Shown here piece after piece: positions 1 through 8,823 of a DNA stretch of 64,000 nucleotides (its first letter is position 1; each line of letters opens with the position of its first letter). The position numbers and the translations under genes are program-made. The notes beneath the pieces are model-generated. The model ran no database searches and had not been told where the DNA came from. It saw only the letters and a list, made by a program, of their open reading frames with translations. Source of the stretch: Oceanobacter mangrovi (lineage in GTDB: Bacteria; Pseudomonadota; Gammaproteobacteria; Pseudomonadales; Oceanobacteraceae); contig NZ_JAHXZR010000007.1 in the NCBI RefSeq assembly GCF_019740315.1, positions 1 through 64,000 on the forward strand, read 5' to 3'.

Positions 1-98
1 CTACAAACATCCAGGAGACTCAAAAGAATCCGGCGACCCGAGCGGTTAAACACACTCTTTTCGCCGTCCTTCGCTGCCGAAGCAGTGAAGAGGCGCGC

Positions 99-126
99 AT
101 TATAGGGACGCCTCATTTTGAGTCAA
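99..126 (-). promoter_or_regulatory. Strong leftward sigma70 promoter with GC-rich discriminator (stable-RNA type)
   Basis: Read on the minus strand there is TTGACT, a 16-base spacer and a perfect TATAAT, followed at once by GCGCGCC. A near-consensus core promoter with a G/C discriminator is typical of rRNA and tRNA promoters under stringent control. The transcript would run off the left edge. Just past the start it could form a stem with a TTCG loop (about 71-91). The product lies outside the window. That it is a tRNA or rRNA is inference. Confidence 0.7.
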
Positions 127-266
127 TAGCCCAGGGAAACTTTTTTCGAATTCGTATATTATCAACGGCCTTGATACAGGTGGCTGGTTCCGACTCATCG
201 GATCGAGCTGTTGCCATAACACGTCGCGCAGACTGTTTTTCTACGCGACTGAACCCTGGAGTTCCC

Positions 267-929
267 ATGTCTGAAAAAGCGGTTGTCATCTATTCCGGCG
301 GAATGGATTCATTCACCATTCTCCACAAAGCCCATAAAGAAGGTTATGAGTTGTATCCACTCACCTTTGATTACGGTCAGAAGCACAGTAAGGAAATTCG
401 CTTCGCCTCATCGGTGTGCGAAGAATTAAAGTTGCCACACCGCATTATCGACATCACTGCAATCAATCAGTTACTGCAAAGCTCTTCGCTCACGTCCTCT
501 ATTGATATCCCGGAAGGTCACTACGAAGACGAAAACATGAAGTCGACCATGGTGCCTAACCGCAACATGATTCTGCTGTCACTGGCGATTGGCTACGCCG
601 TTGATATCGGTGCCAGCAAAGTCTTTTATGGTGCTCACAGTGGTGACCACGCGATCTACCCGGATTGTCGCCCTGAGTTTGTTCATGCCATGAACGATGT
701 TGCGAAAATCGCCAACTATCAGGCAGTCGAAATCGTCACTCCATACTTGACCTCCGACAAAATCGGTATTCTGAAAGACGGTCTGGCAATGGGGCTGGAC
801 TACGGCAAGAGCTGGACCTGTTACAACGGCCGCGAAAAGGCCTGCGGTAAGTGTGGATCCTGCGTTGAGCGGCTGGAAGCTTTTGAGCTAAACGGCACAA
901 CCGACCCACTCGCCTACGAAGACGCCTGA
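267..929 (+). CDS. queC: 7-cyano-7-deazaguanine synthase QueC
   Basis: QueC converts 7-carboxy-7-deazaguanine to preQ0 with ATP and ammonia, in queuosine tRNA modification. The 220-residue protein has the PP-loop SGGMDS at residues 10-15. A C-terminal zinc site is visible as Cys185, 193, 196 and 199 (CGKCGSC). The frame is open back to 171, but the ATG at 267 gives the family's N-terminus ([12 protein letters not shown]) and follows a CTGGAG ribosome site. The next gene, queE, acts one step earlier and starts one base after this stop, so the two are co-transcribed. No preQ1 riboswitch was recognised upstream. Confidence 0.95.
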   Translation: MSEKAVVIYSGGMDSFTILHKAHKEGYELYPLTFDYGQKHSKEIRFASSVCEELKLPHRIIDITAINQLLQSSSLTSSIDIPEGHYEDENMKSTMVPNRNMILLSLAIGYAVDIGASKVFYGAHSGDHAIYPDCRPEFVHAMNDVAKIANYQAVEIVTPYLTSDKIGILKDGLAMGLDYGKSWTCYNGREKACGKCGSCVERLEAFELNGTTDPLAYEDA

Positions 930-930
930 G

Positions 931-1626
931 ATGTCCGCTTTATATAAGGTCAAAGAAGCCTTTTATACGTTACAGGGAGAAGGCGCCCAATCCGGCAGAC
1001 CTGCGGTTTTCTGCCGTTTCAGTAAATGCAATCTCTGGAATGGCAAGGAATCTGGCCGCGAGGCCGCTGTCTGCAAATTTTGCGACACAGACTTTATTGG
1101 TACCGATGGCCAGAACGGCGGCAGTTATTCCGCAAGGGAGTTGATCAGTCTGTTGACTTCCCTTTGGCCAGACATGTCTCAGGGAAAACCATATGTTGTT
1201 TGTACTGGTGGTGAACCAGCCCTGCAATTGGATGAAACACTGGTCCAACAGCTGCACCAGGCGGGGTTTGAAATTGCGGTTGAAACCAATGGTACCTTGC
1301 CACTACCAGCCGGCATCGACTGGATCTGTCTGAGCCCCAAAGGAACTTCCAATATCGTCTTGCAGCGCTGCAATGAACTTAAACTGGTTTTCCCTCAACC
1401 AGATAACCAGCCTGACGACTTCCTGAACATTGAAGCCGATCATCGTTACCTGCAGCCAATTGACGAACAGGCAGTCCGCACGACAGCAGATAGCACCTCA
1501 CTGATCCAACTGTTCCAGCTGGATCAACAGCAAGCGTCCCCCACTGCTCAGACCGTTGCCTACTGCCTGGCCAATCCGGTGTGGAAAATCAGCCTGCAAA
1601 CCCATAAATGGATGGGAATCGACTGA
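931..1626 (+). CDS. queE: 7-carboxy-7-deazaguanine synthase QueE (radical SAM)
   Basis: QueE is a radical-SAM enzyme that contracts the ring of 6-carboxytetrahydropterin to 7-carboxy-7-deazaguanine, the substrate of QueC. Its iron-sulfur ligands show the QueE-specific spacing C-x14-C-x2-C (Cys33, 48 and 51), inside FSKCNLW and CKFCDTDF. The motif GGEPALQ matches the family's SAM-binding region. At 231 residues it is of normal length. The ATG follows the queC TGA by one base, which suggests translational coupling. Its stop lies inside a perfect hairpin (1610-1635). Confidence 0.94.
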   Translation: MSALYKVKEAFYTLQGEGAQSGRPAVFCRFSKCNLWNGKESGREAAVCKFCDTDFIGTDGQNGGSYSARELISLLTSLWPDMSQGKPYVVCTGGEPALQLDETLVQQLHQAGFEIAVETNGTLPLPAGIDWICLSPKGTSNIVLQRCNELKLVFPQPDNQPDDFLNIEADHRYLQPIDEQAVRTTADSTSLIQLFQLDQQQASPTAQTVAYCLANPVWKISLQTHKWMGID

Positions 1627-1675
1627 TTCCCATCCGGTAGAAACAAGGTTGCTTACCAGACAAAAGCAACCTTGT
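1610..1675. terminator. Two adjacent perfect hairpins between convergent queE and the oxidoreductase gene
   Basis: The first has 11-base arms (1610-1620 and 1625-1635) with a 4-base loop and spans the queE stop. The second has 11-base arms (1643-1653 and 1665-1675) and reaches the stop of the minus-strand gene. Neither has a good T tract. They probably end or stabilise both convergent transcripts; the pairing is visible, the function inferred. Confidence 0.55.
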
Positions 1676-2621
1676 CTCGCAGCTTTCCGGCTTCATATTC
1701 TGTGTGGATCGACTTCGCTTCGGCCATTGCCACAACCCGGGGTTCAGGCAATAACAACTTACCTTCTACTAGCAACCGCGTGAGGGTTGCCAGACGAATG
1801 CCATAAGCGTCGTAACCCTTACCTGTCAGTATCGGAATCAGGCTGAACACGGCGTTCAATGCCAGGCCCTTGCCATGAGCCAGCGCCAACTGATGTTCAC
1901 CACGAGCATTGATCGTTACCACATCGCCGTAAAAGTCAGCCAACCCTAGCGCCTGCTGTAAGGCCGTACCGCCGAAAGTATCAACGACGCAAGGAAAAGT
2001 GGTTCCGTTCTGGATCAACGAGTCAACCTCAGCGTGGGATATCGCCTGAACGCCCAATTGCTGCAAGTCATCGATTCGTTCAGGAGAACCGGCCGTTCCA
2101 GTGACATTCATTCCGGCGGCCAGCGCCAACTGAACCACACAACGGCCAACGCCACCCGATGCACCCAACACCATAATCGGCATGCCAGGTTCAACGGGGA
2201 AACGCTCCATAACCTCCAGAGCAGTCAAGCCAACAACCGATGCACCTGCAGCCTGTTCCGGTGAAATATTGGCAGGACGACGAGCCAACCAGCGAGCATC
2301 CGCCAGCGTATATTCTGAACAGGCGCCCCAATATTGTTTGACACCACCACAAAGCCCGAAAACCTGATCGCCCGGCGCGAATCCATTGACGCCCTCGCCA
2401 ACTTCAACGACTTCTCCGGCCATCTCAACACCGATAGTGCGACTGTCACTCAGCAAAGGAGCCAAACCTGCACGGATTTTGGTATCCAGCGGATTAAAAC
2501 CTGCTGCTACTACCTTGATTAGCAATTGGCCAACCGCTGGCGATGGAATATCCACTTGCCCCAGCCCAAGAACATCTGGAGCGCCGGTGCTTTTAACCAG
2601 TAATGCTTTTGAAAGTGGCAT
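1653..2621 (-). CDS. NAD(P)H:quinone oxidoreductase / alcohol dehydrogenase-like protein (MDR superfamily)
   Basis: A 322-residue medium-chain dehydrogenase/reductase. It has an N-terminal GroES-like domain (GVEMAGEVVEVG, FAPGDQVFG) and a Rossmann fold with GASGGVGRCVVQLA near residue 155. The structural-zinc cysteine cluster of true alcohol dehydrogenases is absent, so it looks like the zinc-independent quinone oxidoreductase branch. The substrate cannot be told. The start codon directly abuts the stop of the upstream hdfR-like gene, so the two form an operon and the regulator may act on it. The superfamily is secure, the activity is not. Confidence 0.8.
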   Translation of the reverse strand: MPLSKALLVKSTGAPDVLGLGQVDIPSPAVGQLLIKVVAAGFNPLDTKIRAGLAPLLSDSRTIGVEMAGEVVEVGEGVNGFAPGDQVFGLCGGVKQYWGACSEYTLADARWLARRPANISPEQAAGASVVGLTALEVMERFPVEPGMPIMVLGASGGVGRCVVQLALAAGMNVTGTAGSPERIDDLQQLGVQAISHAEVDSLIQNGTTFPCVVDTFGGTALQQALGLADFYGDVVTINARGEHQLALAHGKGLALNAVFSLIPILTGKGYDAYGIRLATLTRLLVEGKLLLPEPRVVAMAEAKSIHTEYEAGKLRDKVAFVW

Positions 2622-3524
2622 CTAGCCTCCTAGCCCCAGCTCTTCCGGGTCGAGTTTTTTCAGTATGGGATGAGAATTTGAAGCGGCGCCAGCAATTTGT
2701 CTTACCACGGTATCCACCAGATGCTCGATGCCACTATTAGACTGATAGCTGACATACACAGTGCGGGAAATGACCGGGGCGTCTTCAACCACAAATAACT
2801 CCTCGCGCTCCAGATGTGGAGCCACCAGCGCCATTGGCAAATAGGCCGCACCACCGCGGGCTAACAAGCAATCGAGTGCAATTCGTCCGGTATTGGTCAG
2901 AATCTGCTGGTTCGGCTGTGTTTTGATCTGTCGATTGTGCTGATTCAGGAACGAACTCCCCCACTCCACCATCACGTAGCCTTCACCAACCGCGTCCGCT
3001 GCTGTCGCATTGTTACTGGTGCTAAACAGATATAAAGGAAGATGCGCCACCTCCAGAGTTGTCAGTTCATCAACCTTGGGCGCATCAAACAGAAACGCCA
3101 TGTCGAGAGTCCGTTCGAGCACCTGCCGAATCAGGTTGGCACTACTATGAGCCAATGCACTGACGGCAAGTCCGTCAACACTGTCGATCAGATCGGCAAC
3201 ATGATGTTGCAGAAAACCATCCCACAAATTCGGAGTTGCACCAACCGCCAGCTGGCGTTGCTGGCCATCCACCGAAGCGACTTCCTGACGGATTTTCTGC
3301 TCCAGTTTGACGGTGCTTTCAGCCAGCGGCATCAGCTTTTCTCCAGCCGCCGTCAGCTGGATATTATTACGCTGCCGGCTAAAGAGCTCGACACCCAGAA
3401 GGCTCTCAAGCTGGCGCACCCGAAAACTGACCGCAGACTGGGTCAGATACAGATTTTCCGCCGCACGGCCAAAATGCCGGGTACGGGAAACCTCCATAAA
3501 GGTTTTGAGCAGTTCAGTATCCAT
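2622..3524 (-). CDS. hdfR: LysR-family regulator, HdfR-like
   Basis: A 300-residue LysR-type regulator. The N-terminal helix-turn-helix (FGRAAENLYLTQSAVSFRVRQLE, about residues 18-40) and the opening MDTELLKTF closely match E. coli HdfR, a repressor of flagellar master genes. The rest is the usual effector domain. It is divergent from the maoP-like gene, the same pairing as in E. coli, which supports the name. There is no flhDC here and flagella look sigma54/FliA-controlled, so the HdfR flagellar role need not apply. It runs directly into the oxidoreductase gene. Confidence 0.8.
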   Translation of the reverse strand: MDTELLKTFMEVSRTRHFGRAAENLYLTQSAVSFRVRQLESLLGVELFSRQRNNIQLTAAGEKLMPLAESTVKLEQKIRQEVASVDGQQRQLAVGATPNLWDGFLQHHVADLIDSVDGLAVSALAHSSANLIRQVLERTLDMAFLFDAPKVDELTTLEVAHLPLYLFSTSNNATAADAVGEGYVMVEWGSSFLNQHNRQIKTQPNQQILTNTGRIALDCLLARGGAAYLPMALVAPHLEREELFVVEDAPVISRTVYVSYQSNSGIEHLVDTVVRQIAGAASNSHPILKKLDPEELGLGG

Positions 3525-3658
3525 TCAACCAATTAATGTATTCGTTACGATAAGTATTTTTTGTTTTACCACGTTAGTAGCGCTGACCATACTCCGCCGA
3601 AACAGGCCCGGCGTCCAGTTACCCGGATCTTATAAGTTGTTATCAGGGGAACCAAGCC

Positions 3659-3988
3659 ATGAGTTTTGACAGCCCTAAAAAGTTTTTTGACGACATCAAC
3701 TTCCCGCGCGGATTCCACCGCTCCGGAGACTTCACCCGTGCCCAGGCTGATATTCTGGAAAGCAAGGGTGCGGTGCTGAAGGCTCTGCATGATGGCAGCC
3801 AGCCACCAGCTGATGACGTTGAAGAACGTTTTTTGCAGGTATGTCACGGGGATGCACAACCACAATCCGATGTGGAAAAGGCATGGACCCGTTATTTATC
3901 CGCCTTGCGTCGTAAACAGGTGTATTTTACTGCATCTTCTGCAGCAGTAACTGATGGAGCGACCGAGACAGCCGATAGCGATGACTAA
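3659..3988 (+). CDS. maoP: DUF413 protein, MaoP-like (Ori macrodomain organisation)
   Basis: A 109-residue soluble protein. Its core (FDDINFPRGFHRSGDFT, then AQADILE, then VCHGDAQPQSDVEKAW) follows E. coli MaoP/YifE, and both end in SDD. MaoP works with a short DNA site, maoS, to constrain the Ori macrodomain in E. coli. The hdfR/maoP divergent pair is conserved. Here the last eight bases overlap the rimB start (ATGACTAA), linking it translationally to rimB-rimK. The start follows a strong AGGGGA ribosome site. Family membership is firm; the chromosome role is by homology only. Confidence 0.82.
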   Translation: MSFDSPKKFFDDINFPRGFHRSGDFTRAQADILESKGAVLKALHDGSQPPADDVEERFLQVCHGDAQPQSDVEKAWTRYLSALRRKQVYFTASSAAVTDGATETADSDD

Positions 3989-4400
3989 ACCCGCTATTGG
4001 TTACCTGGAACAGGTTAACCTGCCCGACCTTGGCGTCATCTGTCATGCCAAGGTTGATACCGGTGCCTGCTCCAGCAGCATTCATGCAGAAAATATCGAG
4101 ATCTTTGATCACGACGGAGAAGAGTGGGTTCGATTCCATATATTATTCCGCCGCGGAGAACTCCCGCTCGACCAGATTTGCGAAGCGCCGGTTGTCAGCC
4201 GTAAACGGATTGCCAGCTCTAACGGTTCTCGCAGCTACCGTTATGTCATCCGAACCCGGATTCAACTGGCCGATCAATGCTGGCCGATTGAGCTGAATCT
4301 GAGTCACCGGGGTAGCATGAGCTATCCTATGCTTCTTGGCCGGGAAGCCTTTGCCGGCCGCTTCGTTGTTGATGTCGAACACACTTACCTGAGCAACTGA
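3981..4400 (+). CDS. rimB: RimB-like ATP-dependent zinc protease (DUF785), RimK-associated
   Basis: A 139-residue protein of the Zn_protease/DUF785 family with a retropepsin-like motif, VDTGACSSS, near residues 25-33. In Pseudomonas the homologue RimB is encoded with rimK and takes part in S6 tail glutamylation turnover. An upstream ATG at 3954 is in frame, but 3981 gives the family N-terminus ([15 protein letters not shown]) and the coupled overlap with maoP. rimK follows five bases after the stop. Confidence 0.82.
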   Translation: MTKPAIGYLEQVNLPDLGVICHAKVDTGACSSSIHAENIEIFDHDGEEWVRFHILFRRGELPLDQICEAPVVSRKRIASSNGSRSYRYVIRTRIQLADQCWPIELNLSHRGSMSYPMLLGREAFAGRFVVDVEHTYLSN

Positions 4401-4405
4401 TTAAC

Positions 4406-5311
4406 ATGAAAATCGCGATTCTGTCGCGCAACCCACGACTCTATTCGACTCGTCGACTGGTGGAGGCCGGGGAAGCGCGTGGCCATGAAATGGTCGTCCT
4501 CGATACCCTGCACTGCTATATGAACATCAATAGCAGAGAGCCTTCGATGCACTATCAGGGCAACGCCCTGCATGGTTTTGACGCGGTGATCCCGCGTATC
4601 GGTGCCTCTATTACATTTTATGGCACCGCGGTACTGCGCCAGTTTGAAATGCTGGGCGTGTATCCCTTGAATGAATCCGTTGCCATCAGCCGTTCGCGTG
4701 ACAAGCTGCGCTCCATGCAATTGTTGTCGCGTAAAGGTATTGGCATGCCGATTACCGGTTTTGCCCACAGCCCGGACGATATTCCCGACCTGATCCAGAT
4801 GGTTGGCGGCGCACCGCTGGTGATCAAATTACTCGAAGGTACCCAGGGTATTGGCGTCGTCCTGGCAGAAACCCGCAAGGCCGCAGAAAGTGTGATCGAA
4901 GCCTTTATGGGCCTGAAAGCCAATATCATGGTGCAGGAATTCATCAAGGAAGCCGGTGGCGCCGATATTCGCTGTTTTGTGGTTGGTGACCGCGTTGTTG
5001 CTGCCATGAAACGCCAGGCTGCCGAGGGCGAGTTCCGCTCCAACCTGCACCGTGGCGGTACCGCCAAACTGGTCAAGATTTCACCGGAAGAGCGATCCAC
5101 CGCGGTACGTGCTGCCCGCACCATGGGCCTGAATGTCGCCGGTGTGGATATCCTGCGCTCCAACCATGGCCCGGTGGTTATGGAAGTGAATTCCTCTCCC
5201 GGTATTCAGGGAATTGAAGAAGCCACCGGTATTGATGTGGCCAGCAAAATCATGATGTTTATTGAAAAAACTGCGCGTACTCACAATACCCGCACCCGGG
5301 GTCAGGGATGA
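4406..5311 (+). CDS. rimK: Ribosomal protein S6--L-glutamate ligase RimK
   Basis: RimK is an ATP-grasp ligase that adds glutamates to the C-terminus of ribosomal protein S6. The 301-residue sequence keeps the family N-terminus ([18 protein letters not shown]), the ATP-grasp core ([19 protein letters not shown], about residues 137-155) and the Mg/ATP site [14 protein letters not shown] (about 258-271). It is the third gene of maoP-rimB-rimK. About 60 bases past the stop begins the argD promoter region. Confidence 0.95.
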   Translation: MKIAILSRNPRLYSTRRLVEAGEARGHEMVVLDTLHCYMNINSREPSMHYQGNALHGFDAVIPRIGASITFYGTAVLRQFEMLGVYPLNESVAISRSRDKLRSMQLLSRKGIGMPITGFAHSPDDIPDLIQMVGGAPLVIKLLEGTQGIGVVLAETRKAAESVIEAFMGLKANIMVQEFIKEAGGADIRCFVVGDRVVAAMKRQAAEGEFRSNLHRGGTAKLVKISPEERSTAVRAARTMGLNVAGVDILRSNHGPVVMEVNSSPGIQGIEEATGIDVASKIMMFIEKTARTHNTRTRGQG

Positions 5312-5369
5312 TCCACAACTGCTTGTGTAACGCTCATTCCGGGTTTGATTCGATTTAACCCAGCCCTTA

Positions 5370-5384
5370 CCGAATATAATTCGG
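5370..5384 (+). promoter_or_regulatory. ArgR-type palindrome with -10 box at its centre, upstream of argD
   Basis: The sequence CCGAATATAATTCGG is a perfect 15-base dyad, and its centre holds a perfect TATAAT (5375-5380). It resembles an ARG-box half pair around an A/T core. A repressor bound here would cover the -10 element, as ArgR does at arg promoters. A clear -35 at 17 bases was not found. The next genes are argD and argF. The operator call is inference from shape and context. Confidence 0.55.
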
Positions 5385-5492
5385 ATAACTGGTGATTTTC
5401 TTACTGAAAATTGCTCCAGAACGCCACAAAATCCGAAGTTGATCCGCAAGCGTTTACTTCCCGCAGCGGCTTTCGTATATTCAAACCCTACC

Positions 5493-5514
5493 GGGCAGCC
5501 ATGGCTGCCCTTTT
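5493..5514 (+). terminator. Intrinsic-terminator-like hairpin in the argD leader
   Basis: A perfect 8-base stem, GGGCAGCC-AT-GGCTGCCC, is followed directly by TTTT and lies 24 bases before the argD ATG, just upstream of its AAAGGA ribosome site. It lies between the likely argD promoter (near 5375) and the gene. It could therefore be an attenuator, or merely the end of the rimK transcript. Confidence 0.55.
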
Positions 5515-5537
5515 GCGTTTAAAGGAATCCATCCTGT

Positions 5538-6704
5538 ATGTCAGCAATTATGAACACCTATGGCCGGCTGCCTGTGACCTTTGTGTCTGGTGAAGGCAGC
5601 TGGATCAAGGATACCGAGGGCAAAACCTATCTGGATGCTCTGTGTGGTATCGCAGTGACCGGCCTGGGCCATGCCCACCCGGCGGTTGTGAACGCCCTGA
5701 CCACCCAGGGCAGTCAGTTGATCCACACTTCCAACCTGTATGGTATTGAACGCCAACAGGAATTGGCCGATGCCCTGACTCGCATTTCAGGCATGGACAA
5801 GGTGTTCTTTGGCAACTCAGGTGCTGAAGCCAACGAAGCCGCTATCAAGCTGGCACGTAAATATGGCCATCAGCGTGGCATTTCCGAACCTGTCATCATG
5901 GTAATGACCAAGGCATTCCATGGCCGTACTATGGGCACTCTGCCCGCGACTGGTAATGCCAAGGCACAGGAAGGTTTCGGACCGCTGCTGGGCGGTTTTA
6001 TCCGGGTTCCCTACAACGATCTGGAAACCCTCACCAAAGTGGCCAAGGCCAACAGCAACGTGGTTGCCGTGATGCTGGAAACCGTTCAGGGTGAAGGTGG
6101 TCTGGCTACCGCCAGCCTCGAATACCTGCAAGGTGTGCGCGAGCTGTGTAGCGCCAACGAATGGCTGATGATGGTTGATGAAGTCCAGACCGGTAACGGC
6201 CGTACCGGCAGCTACTTCTCTTACCAGCAGCTGGGCTTTGTACCCGACGTCGTCACAACCGCCAAAGGTCTCGGCAACGGTCTGCCAATCGGCGCCTGTC
6301 TGGCCCGCGGTGTCGCTGCTGACGTATTGCAACCTGGTAGCCATGGCAGTACCTACGGCGGTAACCCTCTGTGTTCTGCGGTCGCCCTCGCCGTAGTGAA
6401 TACCATTGAGCAGGAAGGCCTGTGTAATAACGTCCTCGAAATGGGCGAATACCTCGCAACGGCTTTCCGTCAGCGCCTGCAAGGCAACGGCAAGCTGGTC
6501 GATATTCGCGGCCGTGGCCTGATGATTGGTCTGGTGATGAATCAGGACTGCCCACAGCTGGTCGCCAAGGCGCTGGAAAAAGGCATTCTGATCAATGTCA
6601 CCGCAGGCAACGTCATTCGTTTGTTGCCAGCCCTGAACCTGAACAAGCAAGATGCCGACAAGATCGTAGAACTTGTCTGCGAGCTTATTGATACACTCGA
6701 ATAA
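5538..6704 (+). CDS. argD: Acetylornithine aminotransferase ArgD (class III, PLP)
   Basis: A 388-residue class III aminotransferase, which makes N-acetylornithine from N-acetylglutamate semialdehyde in arginine synthesis; many homologues also act in lysine synthesis. Visible are [17 protein letters not shown] (about residues 93-109), the PLP-binding [13 protein letters not shown] (about 213-225), the lysine in [14 protein letters not shown] (about 240-253) and STYGGNPL. argF starts 17 bases downstream, which favours biosynthesis over an arginine-catabolic AstC role. An ArgR-like palindrome and a leader hairpin precede it. Confidence 0.92.
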   Translation: MSAIMNTYGRLPVTFVSGEGSWIKDTEGKTYLDALCGIAVTGLGHAHPAVVNALTTQGSQLIHTSNLYGIERQQELADALTRISGMDKVFFGNSGAEANEAAIKLARKYGHQRGISEPVIMVMTKAFHGRTMGTLPATGNAKAQEGFGPLLGGFIRVPYNDLETLTKVAKANSNVVAVMLETVQGEGGLATASLEYLQGVRELCSANEWLMMVDEVQTGNGRTGSYFSYQQLGFVPDVVTTAKGLGNGLPIGACLARGVAADVLQPGSHGSTYGGNPLCSAVALAVVNTIEQEGLCNNVLEMGEYLATAFRQRLQGNGKLVDIRGRGLMIGLVMNQDCPQLVAKALEKGILINVTAGNVIRLLPALNLNKQDADKIVELVCELIDTLE

Positions 6705-6721
6705 AAGACCAAGGAATTGCC

Positions 6722-7630
6722 GTGAGACACTTTCTGACCCTGATGGATTTGTCGTCAGAGGAGCTGAACCAGGTTTTGCAGCGGGCTATCGAACTCAAGG
6801 CCATGCAGCATCGTCACGAGGTTTACGAACCATTCAAAAACCAGGTACTGGGGATGATTTTTGAAAAATCATCCACCCGTACCCGGGTATCCTTTGAAGC
6901 CGGTATGGCACAACTGGGCGGCTCCGCGATTTTCCTGTCGCCGCGCGATACCCAGCTGGGTCGCGGTGAGCCCATCGAAGACAGTGCCCGCGTTCTGTCT
7001 CGCATGGTTGATATCATCATGATTCGTACCTTCGATCATGCCAGCCTTGAGCTGTTTGCCCAATACTCTCAGGTACCTGTGATCAACGCCCTGACAGATG
7101 ATTTCCATCCCTGTCAGCTGCTTGCGGACATGCAAACCTTTCTGGAACAACGCGGATCCATCAAAGGCAAAACCGTGGCCTGGATTGGCGATGGCAACAA
7201 CATGTGCCAATCCTATATGAACGCGGCACGCCAATTTGGCTTTCAGCTGCGCATTGCCGCTCCAGAGGGCTTTGATCCCAAGCCGGAAATGATGACGAAA
7301 TGCCAGGGCCATGTGACCATCACACGCTCGCCGGAAGAAGCCGTTGCTGGTGCCCATCTGGTGGTGACGGATGTATGGGCATCCATGGGCCAGGAAGAAG
7401 AACAAAAAGAGCGCGAACGCAAGTTCAAGGGCTATCAGGTTTCTGAGCAGCTGCTCGATCTGGCTGACCCGGAAGTGCTGTTTATGCACTGCCTGCCAGC
7501 CCACCGTGGCGAAGAAATCAGCATGACTCTGCTGGATGACCCTCGCGCAGTGGTTTGGGAGGAAGCAGAAAACCGCCTTCATGCCCAGAAAGCCCTGATG
7601 GAGTTCCTGCTCAAGGAAGCCCAGCAATAA
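6722..7630 (+). CDS. argF: Ornithine carbamoyltransferase ArgF
   Basis: It makes citrulline from ornithine and carbamoyl phosphate. The 302 residues carry the carbamoyl-phosphate site [12 protein letters not shown] (about residues 43-54), [11 protein letters not shown] (about 123-133) and the ornithine-site [10 protein letters not shown] (about 258-267). It starts with GTG at 6722, eight bases after AAGGA. It is the second gene of argD-argF, and its stop overlaps the terminator of the convergent minus-strand gene. Confidence 0.95.
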   Translation: MRHFLTLMDLSSEELNQVLQRAIELKAMQHRHEVYEPFKNQVLGMIFEKSSTRTRVSFEAGMAQLGGSAIFLSPRDTQLGRGEPIEDSARVLSRMVDIIMIRTFDHASLELFAQYSQVPVINALTDDFHPCQLLADMQTFLEQRGSIKGKTVAWIGDGNNMCQSYMNAARQFGFQLRIAAPEGFDPKPEMMTKCQGHVTITRSPEEAVAGAHLVVTDVWASMGQEEEQKERERKFKGYQVSEQLLDLADPEVLFMHCLPAHRGEEISMTLLDDPRAVVWEEAENRLHAQKALMEFLLKEAQQ

Positions 7631-7660
7631 AAAGCGGGCGAGAAATTGCAGCAACGCCCG
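7629..7660 (-). terminator. Intrinsic terminator of the GGDEF gene, overlapping the argF stop
   Basis: On the minus strand, CGGGCG pairs with CGCCCG (7655-7660 with 7635-7640, 14-base loop), followed by GCTTTTTA. It lies just after the stop of the minus-strand gene. Confidence 0.6.
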
Positions 7661-7664
7661 GGAG

Positions 7665-8738
7665 CTATCCCGCGGCGTCGTCTGCCGCCAACCGATTACC
7701 GCCCTGCTGCTGTGCGGTTGAAGCCTGGTAACCCGCCCGATCCAGTAACCGCTCAATCGATTCCGGTGGACGATACTCGACCATTCCGACCGATACGGTC
7801 AGCTGGACAGTGTTGTTGTCAAACCGGCTGTGTTCAATCGCCTCCCGAATACGCTCAATCACCTGGCTGCCCCCCAGCAAATGAGCACCTGTCAGCAAGA
7901 CACCAAAATGCCCCACAGCCAGGCTTGCAACCTGATCAACTTCCCGTACACAGGCCAACATTAGCTGCCCCAACTCACTCATTACGGTTTCCGTCGACCA
8001 CTCGCCATTGTTCTCCCGCAAGCTTTCGAGTTGATCAACATCGATTAAAGCCACAACAAAGGCTTTACCCTCACGATTATGAAGGGCTTTTTCACCCGTT
8101 AATGCACGCACAAAAGAACGCCGATTTATCAACCCGGTAATATCATCACGCAAGGAAAGCTCTTCAATACGTGCCAATGCTGCCTTGATTTCACGACTTT
8201 TCTTGCTGCTGGCTTGCCGTAATAACACCATTTCCCGGCCGATCAGGCCAATCGCCAGAGCCGTTAATACAAAGGATAAACTGACCAATAATTCCAGCCG
8301 CCAGTCAGCCAATTCATATCCGCTGTTTCGAAAATAGAAAATCAGTGATAAATAAATACCAGCGACGCCAAAACAGGTAGCAATAAATGGCCGCCAGCCC
8401 ATCCCAAGCACCCCAAACGGTAACAGCGCCAGATATGCCAGCATCATGACAAAACGCAGTTCCGGCGACAGCAGAATAGACAGCGAAACAAACAGAATGG
8501 ACCAGCCGATAAACAACAGCGTCAGGCCAGGATCCTTGTAATGCAAGGCCTTGCCACTCAATGACCAATAACTGATCAAACAATTACCGGTCCAGAAAGT
8601 AACCACTAATTCAATTTCACCAACCGGGCTAATGTCCAGCAAACGATTGCCGATAACGTATACCAGAGTGAACAGAACCATCCCGATCAAGGCCAGAATC
8701 TGTCGTCTGTATATGTTGTGGTGCTGAGATTCCGCCAC
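7665..8738 (-). CDS. Membrane protein with degenerate GGDEF domain
   Basis: A 357-residue protein with about six hydrophobic segments in its first 190 residues and a C-terminal GGDEF-family domain. That domain keeps the entry motif [12 protein letters not shown], but the active-site GG(D/E)EF is replaced by AVGHF (7905-7919) and the metal region reads [13 protein letters not shown]. It is therefore unlikely to make cyclic di-GMP. It may instead bind GTP or a partner. I chose GTG at 8738, which follows AAGGA by seven bases. An ATG at 8804 (22 codons earlier) and longer extensions are also open, but they overlap the divergent chemoreceptor promoter. Confidence 0.72.
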   Translation of the reverse strand: MAESQHHNIYRRQILALIGMVLFTLVYVIGNRLLDISPVGEIELVVTFWTGNCLISYWSLSGKALHYKDPGLTLLFIGWSILFVSLSILLSPELRFVMMLAYLALLPFGVLGMGWRPFIATCFGVAGIYLSLIFYFRNSGYELADWRLELLVSLSFVLTALAIGLIGREMVLLRQASSKKSREIKAALARIEELSLRDDITGLINRRSFVRALTGEKALHNREGKAFVVALIDVDQLESLRENNGEWSTETVMSELGQLMLACVREVDQVASLAVGHFGVLLTGAHLLGGSQVIERIREAIEHSRFDNNTVQLTVSVGMVEYRPPESIERLLDRAGYQASTAQQQGGNRLAADDAAG

Positions 8739-8781
8739 AAATACATCCTTATTTGAGGGAAACACGGCAGAACACGCCAGA

Positions 8782-8809
8782 TTGACTATAGTACTTAAGA
8801 CCATAAATA
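8782..8809 (+). promoter_or_regulatory. Sigma70-like promoter for the PAS chemoreceptor
   Basis: TTGACT (8782-8787), a 16-base spacer and TAAATA (8804-8809) precede the ATG at 8824 by only about 15 bases. The mRNA would have a very short leader with little room for a ribosome site. Confidence 0.4.
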
Positions 8810-8823
8810 TCCGGGCACTGACC

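Noticed and set aside
121-266. preQ1 riboswitch before queC
   Set aside because: The short leader lacks the pseudoknot pattern, and queC in Gammaproteobacteria is not usually so controlled.
171-266. Longer QueC N-terminus from the upstream start at 171
   Set aside because: Residues 1-32 match no QueC, and ATG 267 has a ribosome site.
5411-5593. 60-codon frame in the argD leader as an arginine leader peptide
   Set aside because: Starts with TTG, has scattered rather than clustered Arg codons and runs into argD in another frame.
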